From: a virus
Reading direction: 5' to 3' (one strand)
Length of the DNA stretch: 31,334 nucleotides
Virus record (IMG/VR): IMGVR_UViG_3300010885_008872
Location: 1 to 31,334 of that record
The notes beneath the pieces were generated by a model that worked only from the letters and a program-made list of their open reading frames with translations, did not search any database and was not told the origin of the DNA. Every line of letters starts with the position of its first letter. Within the stretch, counting starts at the first letter, position 1. Below, one piece after another: positions 29,979-31,334 of this stretch. The translations under genes and the position numbers were made by a program.

Positions 29979-30194
29979 ATGAGAAAAAAAATAACCCCAA
30001 CATGGTTGAGTATTACCCGCAAAGTTTACACTTACATAGGTAGTACGTCTTTATTTACCGCTTTAGGAGGTATGTGGGATTTGGATAAAGACCAAGTTAT
30101 ATTTATTACTACACTTTATTTAATAGGCTTGAATTTGATTCAAACTATTTGCGATGCAAGTTTTCAAAAAGACAATGACATTTATAAACCTTAA
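29979..30194 (+). CDS. Two-span membrane protein, second holin candidate
   Basis: The 71-aa protein has a basic start (MRKKITPTWLSITRKVY), a first hydrophobic segment (TYIGSTSLFTALGGMW), a short charged turn (DLDKDQ) and a second (VIFITTLYLIGLNLIQTICD), then a polar tail. This hairpin layout fits a holin or antiholin and it directly precedes the lysozyme-like gene. Together with the gene at 29660 it may form a holin/antiholin pair. Confidence 0.5.
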   Translation: MRKKITPTWLSITRKVYTYIGSTSLFTALGGMWDLDKDQVIFITTLYLIGLNLIQTICDASFQKDNDIYKP

Positions 30195-30199
30195 AAATT

Positions 30200-30601
30200 A
30201 TGTTTACTAAATTAGATGGGGAAACCGCTTTATTAGAAATTCAAAAACTTAAAGGCACCGAAAGGGCAAAGTTGCTTGAAAGAATGATGCGACTTGAAAC
30301 AAATCATTTTAAGTCTAAACAATATACTATAAGTGGTTCAGCCGGTATGGAAATGGGAGCATGGCAAGGCATTGACGAAACAAAGTTTACTACATTTCTT
30401 ATGAAAGATAACCACTTAACGGGTGCAAAGCAAATGAGAACTTTTATAAAGTGGAACTCCGTTTTAGATTTTTTACTTTATTTATCAGACTACATAGACC
30501 GACATAAAGGAAACTATGCAAGGTGGAATAGTATGATGCCCGAACGACAACAAGCCTACAAATTAAAATTAGATTCTATTATAAATAGAACGATTAAATA
30601 A
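30200..30601 (+). CDS. Putative phage lysozyme-like peptidoglycan hydrolase
   Basis: The 133-aa protein contains LLERMMRLETNHFKSKQYTI near residues 25-44, where the Glu of LETNHF is a candidate catalytic acid as in lysozyme-like and transglycosylase folds. TGAKQMRTFIKWNSVLDFLL and SDYIDRHKGNYARWNSMMPE follow, which resemble glucosaminidase- or lysozyme-like endolysins of Bacteroidota phages. It has no signal peptide, so it needs a holin, and two candidates lie just upstream. The strong terminator after it fits the end of the late transcript. The enzyme class is uncertain. Confidence 0.5.
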   Translation: MFTKLDGETALLEIQKLKGTERAKLLERMMRLETNHFKSKQYTISGSAGMEMGAWQGIDETKFTTFLMKDNHLTGAKQMRTFIKWNSVLDFLLYLSDYIDRHKGNYARWNSMMPERQQAYKLKLDSIINRTIK

Positions 30602-30616
30602 ACACTTTCATAATCA

Positions 30617-30646
30617 AGCACCTACATAAAAACGGGTGCTTTTTTT
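30617..30646 (+). terminator. Rho-independent terminator at the end of the late region
   Basis: The stem AGCACC (30617-30622) and GGTGCT (30635-30640) encloses a 12-nt loop and is followed by six T. It lies 16 nt after the lysozyme-like gene and just before promoter P5, separating late from early transcription. Confidence 0.8.
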
Positions 30647-30662
30647 ATATCCTATCATATTT

Positions 30663-30682
30663 TATTTTGTAAATACAAAATA
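30663..30682 (+). promoter_or_regulatory. Operator-like palindrome O5 over promoter P5 (perfect copy)
   Basis: TATTTTGTAAATACAAAATA is a perfect 9+2+9 inverted repeat and serves as the reference for the five-site family. It covers the -33 box, beginning 26 bp before the -7 box. As the most symmetric copy it should be the strongest site if these are repressor operators. Confidence 0.65.
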
Positions 30683-30696
30683 TTGATGTATGTTTG
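30666..30696 (+). promoter_or_regulatory. Early promoter P5
   Basis: A -33 TTTG at 30666-30669 and -7 TATGTTTG at 30689-30696 are 19 bp apart, a close match to the Bacteroidota consensus. The ATG at 30718 lies 21 nt after the -7 box, as at P4, with a similar A/T-rich leader (TTAATAAATA). Confidence 0.8.
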
Positions 30697-30717
30697 CAAT
30701 ACTATTTTAATAAATAC

Positions 30718-30960
30718 ATGAACAACTTAACCAACCTCCGCTTAATTGAAAAATTCACTTCTAAAAGTAAATTATTCACTGAACAAATTTCAAAAATCGG
30801 TATGACTGATGACTATATCGATATCTATGTTAATTTCGACCGAAAACTTAATGCTTATTTTAACAATAGTAAAAAATGGAATGTTAAAACTGATGATAGC
30901 GGTTTTATTAATTGTCGTAGATATATTGGCGGTATCCGTATTGAAATTACATTATGGTAA
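30718..30960 (+). CDS. Small hypothetical protein, first gene behind P5
   Basis: This 80-aa protein starts MNNLTNLRLIEKFTSKSKLF at ATG 30718; a TTG at 30694 is in frame but lies in the -7 box. It has a basic helical start, then DDYIDIYVNFDRKLNAYFNN and a basic end with RRYIGGIRIEITLW. It overlaps the next gene by 7 bp. No family was recognised. Confidence 0.6.
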   Translation: MNNLTNLRLIEKFTSKSKLFTEQISKIGMTDDYIDIYVNFDRKLNAYFNNSKKWNVKTDDSGFINCRRYIGGIRIEITLW

Positions 30961-31253
30961 ACAATCAAGAAAATTTATTGTCGTTCCAACGATATACTGA
31001 AGAAGACGTAATTTTTTGGATGGCTAACGAAAAAAGAGCAACGGAAGAACCCGTCTACCTATGGTACAAAAGTCAATTTGGGGATTGCCCTACACACACC
31101 TTGGTCAGAATGCGACACATGAGACTCATTGATGGTATACCGACTATTTATTGCTATGACAGAAATGGCATTCAATTATGGGGGTATTTATCTCAATTTT
31201 CAATTGTCAATATTACTCTCTATAAAGATTACCGAGGGGAAATGTTTTTTTGA
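30954..31253 (+). CDS. Small hypothetical protein spanning the contig junction
   Basis: This 99-aa, Trp/Tyr-rich protein starts MVNNQENLLSFQRYTEEDVI and ends at 31253, inside the terminal repeat; its last 14 codons recur at 1-42. It contains EPVYLWYKSQFGDCPTHTLV and RMRHMRLIDGIPTIYCYDRN. It ends 31 bp before the HTH gene's ATG at 31285, and promoter P1 overlaps its stop codon. No family was recognised. Confidence 0.6.
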   Translation: MVNNQENLLSFQRYTEEDVIFWMANEKRATEEPVYLWYKSQFGDCPTHTLVRMRHMRLIDGIPTIYCYDRNGIQLWGYLSQFSIVNITLYKDYRGEMFF

Positions 31254-31280
31254 ATTTACAAAATAAAAATTGTACATTTG
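31249..31280 (+). promoter_or_regulatory. Second copy of promoter P1 within the terminal repeat
   Basis: This is the same -33 TTTG and -7 TACATTTG pair as at 38-69, repeated only because the contig closes on itself. Confidence 0.8.
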
Positions 31281-31284
31281 CAAT

Positions 31285-31334
31285 ATGAAAGAATCAATCT
31301 TAACTATCGATACCGCTTTGCAAGAAGTTCTTAA
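31285..31334 (+). CDS. 5' end of the HTH gene (complete copy at 74-295)
   Basis: The first 16 codons of the HTH gene (MKESILTIDTALQEVL) are repeated at the right edge of the linear contig. This is not a separate gene. Confidence 0.85.
   Translation, partial: MKESILTIDTALQEVL

Larger units (their letters stand above)
31212..31334. repeat. Terminal direct repeat, right copy (contig circularity)
   Basis: This is an exact copy of bases 1-123. It contains the last 14 codons of the gene at 30954-31253, the promoter copy at 31249-31280 and the first 50 nt of the HTH gene, whose start codon is at 31285. Joining the two copies restores one continuous gene on each side. Confidence 0.9.

Noticed and set aside
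1-31334. Temperate lifestyle with integrase and attachment site
   Set aside because: No tyrosine or serine integrase, excisionase or att-like repeat is visible. The HTH protein and operators alone do not prove lysogeny.

Overview
This is a complete or near-complete genome of a tailed bacteriophage (Caudoviricetes), probably infecting a Flavobacterium-like member of the Bacteroidota. The last 123 bases (31212-31334) repeat bases 1-123 exactly, so the contig closes into a circle of 31,211 bp. The cut falls inside a small gene whose tail lies at 1-42. The host is inferred from Bacteroidota-type promoters (-33 TTTG, 19-20 bp, -7 TAnnTTTG), A-rich start regions without Shine-Dalgarno sequences, strong A+T bias, and recalled resemblance of many proteins to those of Bacteroidota phages. 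All genes are on the + strand. I see no integrase, tRNA, CRISPR array, DNA polymerase or helicase.

Layout. (1) 74-4230, early/replication: a small HTH protein, an SSB-like protein, a DUF6291-like replication protein and a sigma-70-like factor. A 120-bp gap at 1151-1271 holds two interleaved inverted repeats. (2) 4274-8609, accessory/DNA metabolism: small unknowns, a zinc-ribbon protein, HNH nuclease, ParB-like protein, GT-A-like glycosyltransferase, and an IbrA-like PP-loop ATPase paired with an IbrB-like ParB protein. (3) 8593-10117, terminase small and large subunits. (4) 10204-12255, small unknown proteins behind two early-type promoters. (5) 12343-19836, tail module: tail-chaperone-like gene with a candidate -1 frameshift on a run of nine T, connectors, large tail proteins, tape measure. 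(6) 19851-25695, head module: prohead protease, scaffold, HK97-fold capsid protein, tail-tube-like protein, portal, head-tail adaptor. (7) 25692-30601, fibre and lysis: lipoprotein u-spanin candidate, repeat-rich tail fibre, two holin-like proteins, lysozyme-like protein. (8) 30718-31253, two small genes running back into the early region.

Regulation is the most striking feature. Five early-type promoters (38, 4239, 10169, 11093, 30666) each carry one 20-bp near-palindrome, consensus TATTTTGTAWWTACAAAATA, at a fixed place over the -33 box, as an operator would. The HTH protein made from the first of them is the natural candidate repressor. A separate motif, TGYAACA-N14-MGTTTTAT-N4-ATG, occurs four times with identical spacing, always in front of morphogenesis genes (12343, 19851, 20785, 23077). 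I propose it as the late promoter read with the phage's own sigma-like factor (2975-3556). Seven of the nine promoters place the start codon at about +1, implying leaderless mRNAs.

Functions come from reading the proteins and from family knowledge; no database search was possible. Motif positions and spacings are read directly from the sequence.
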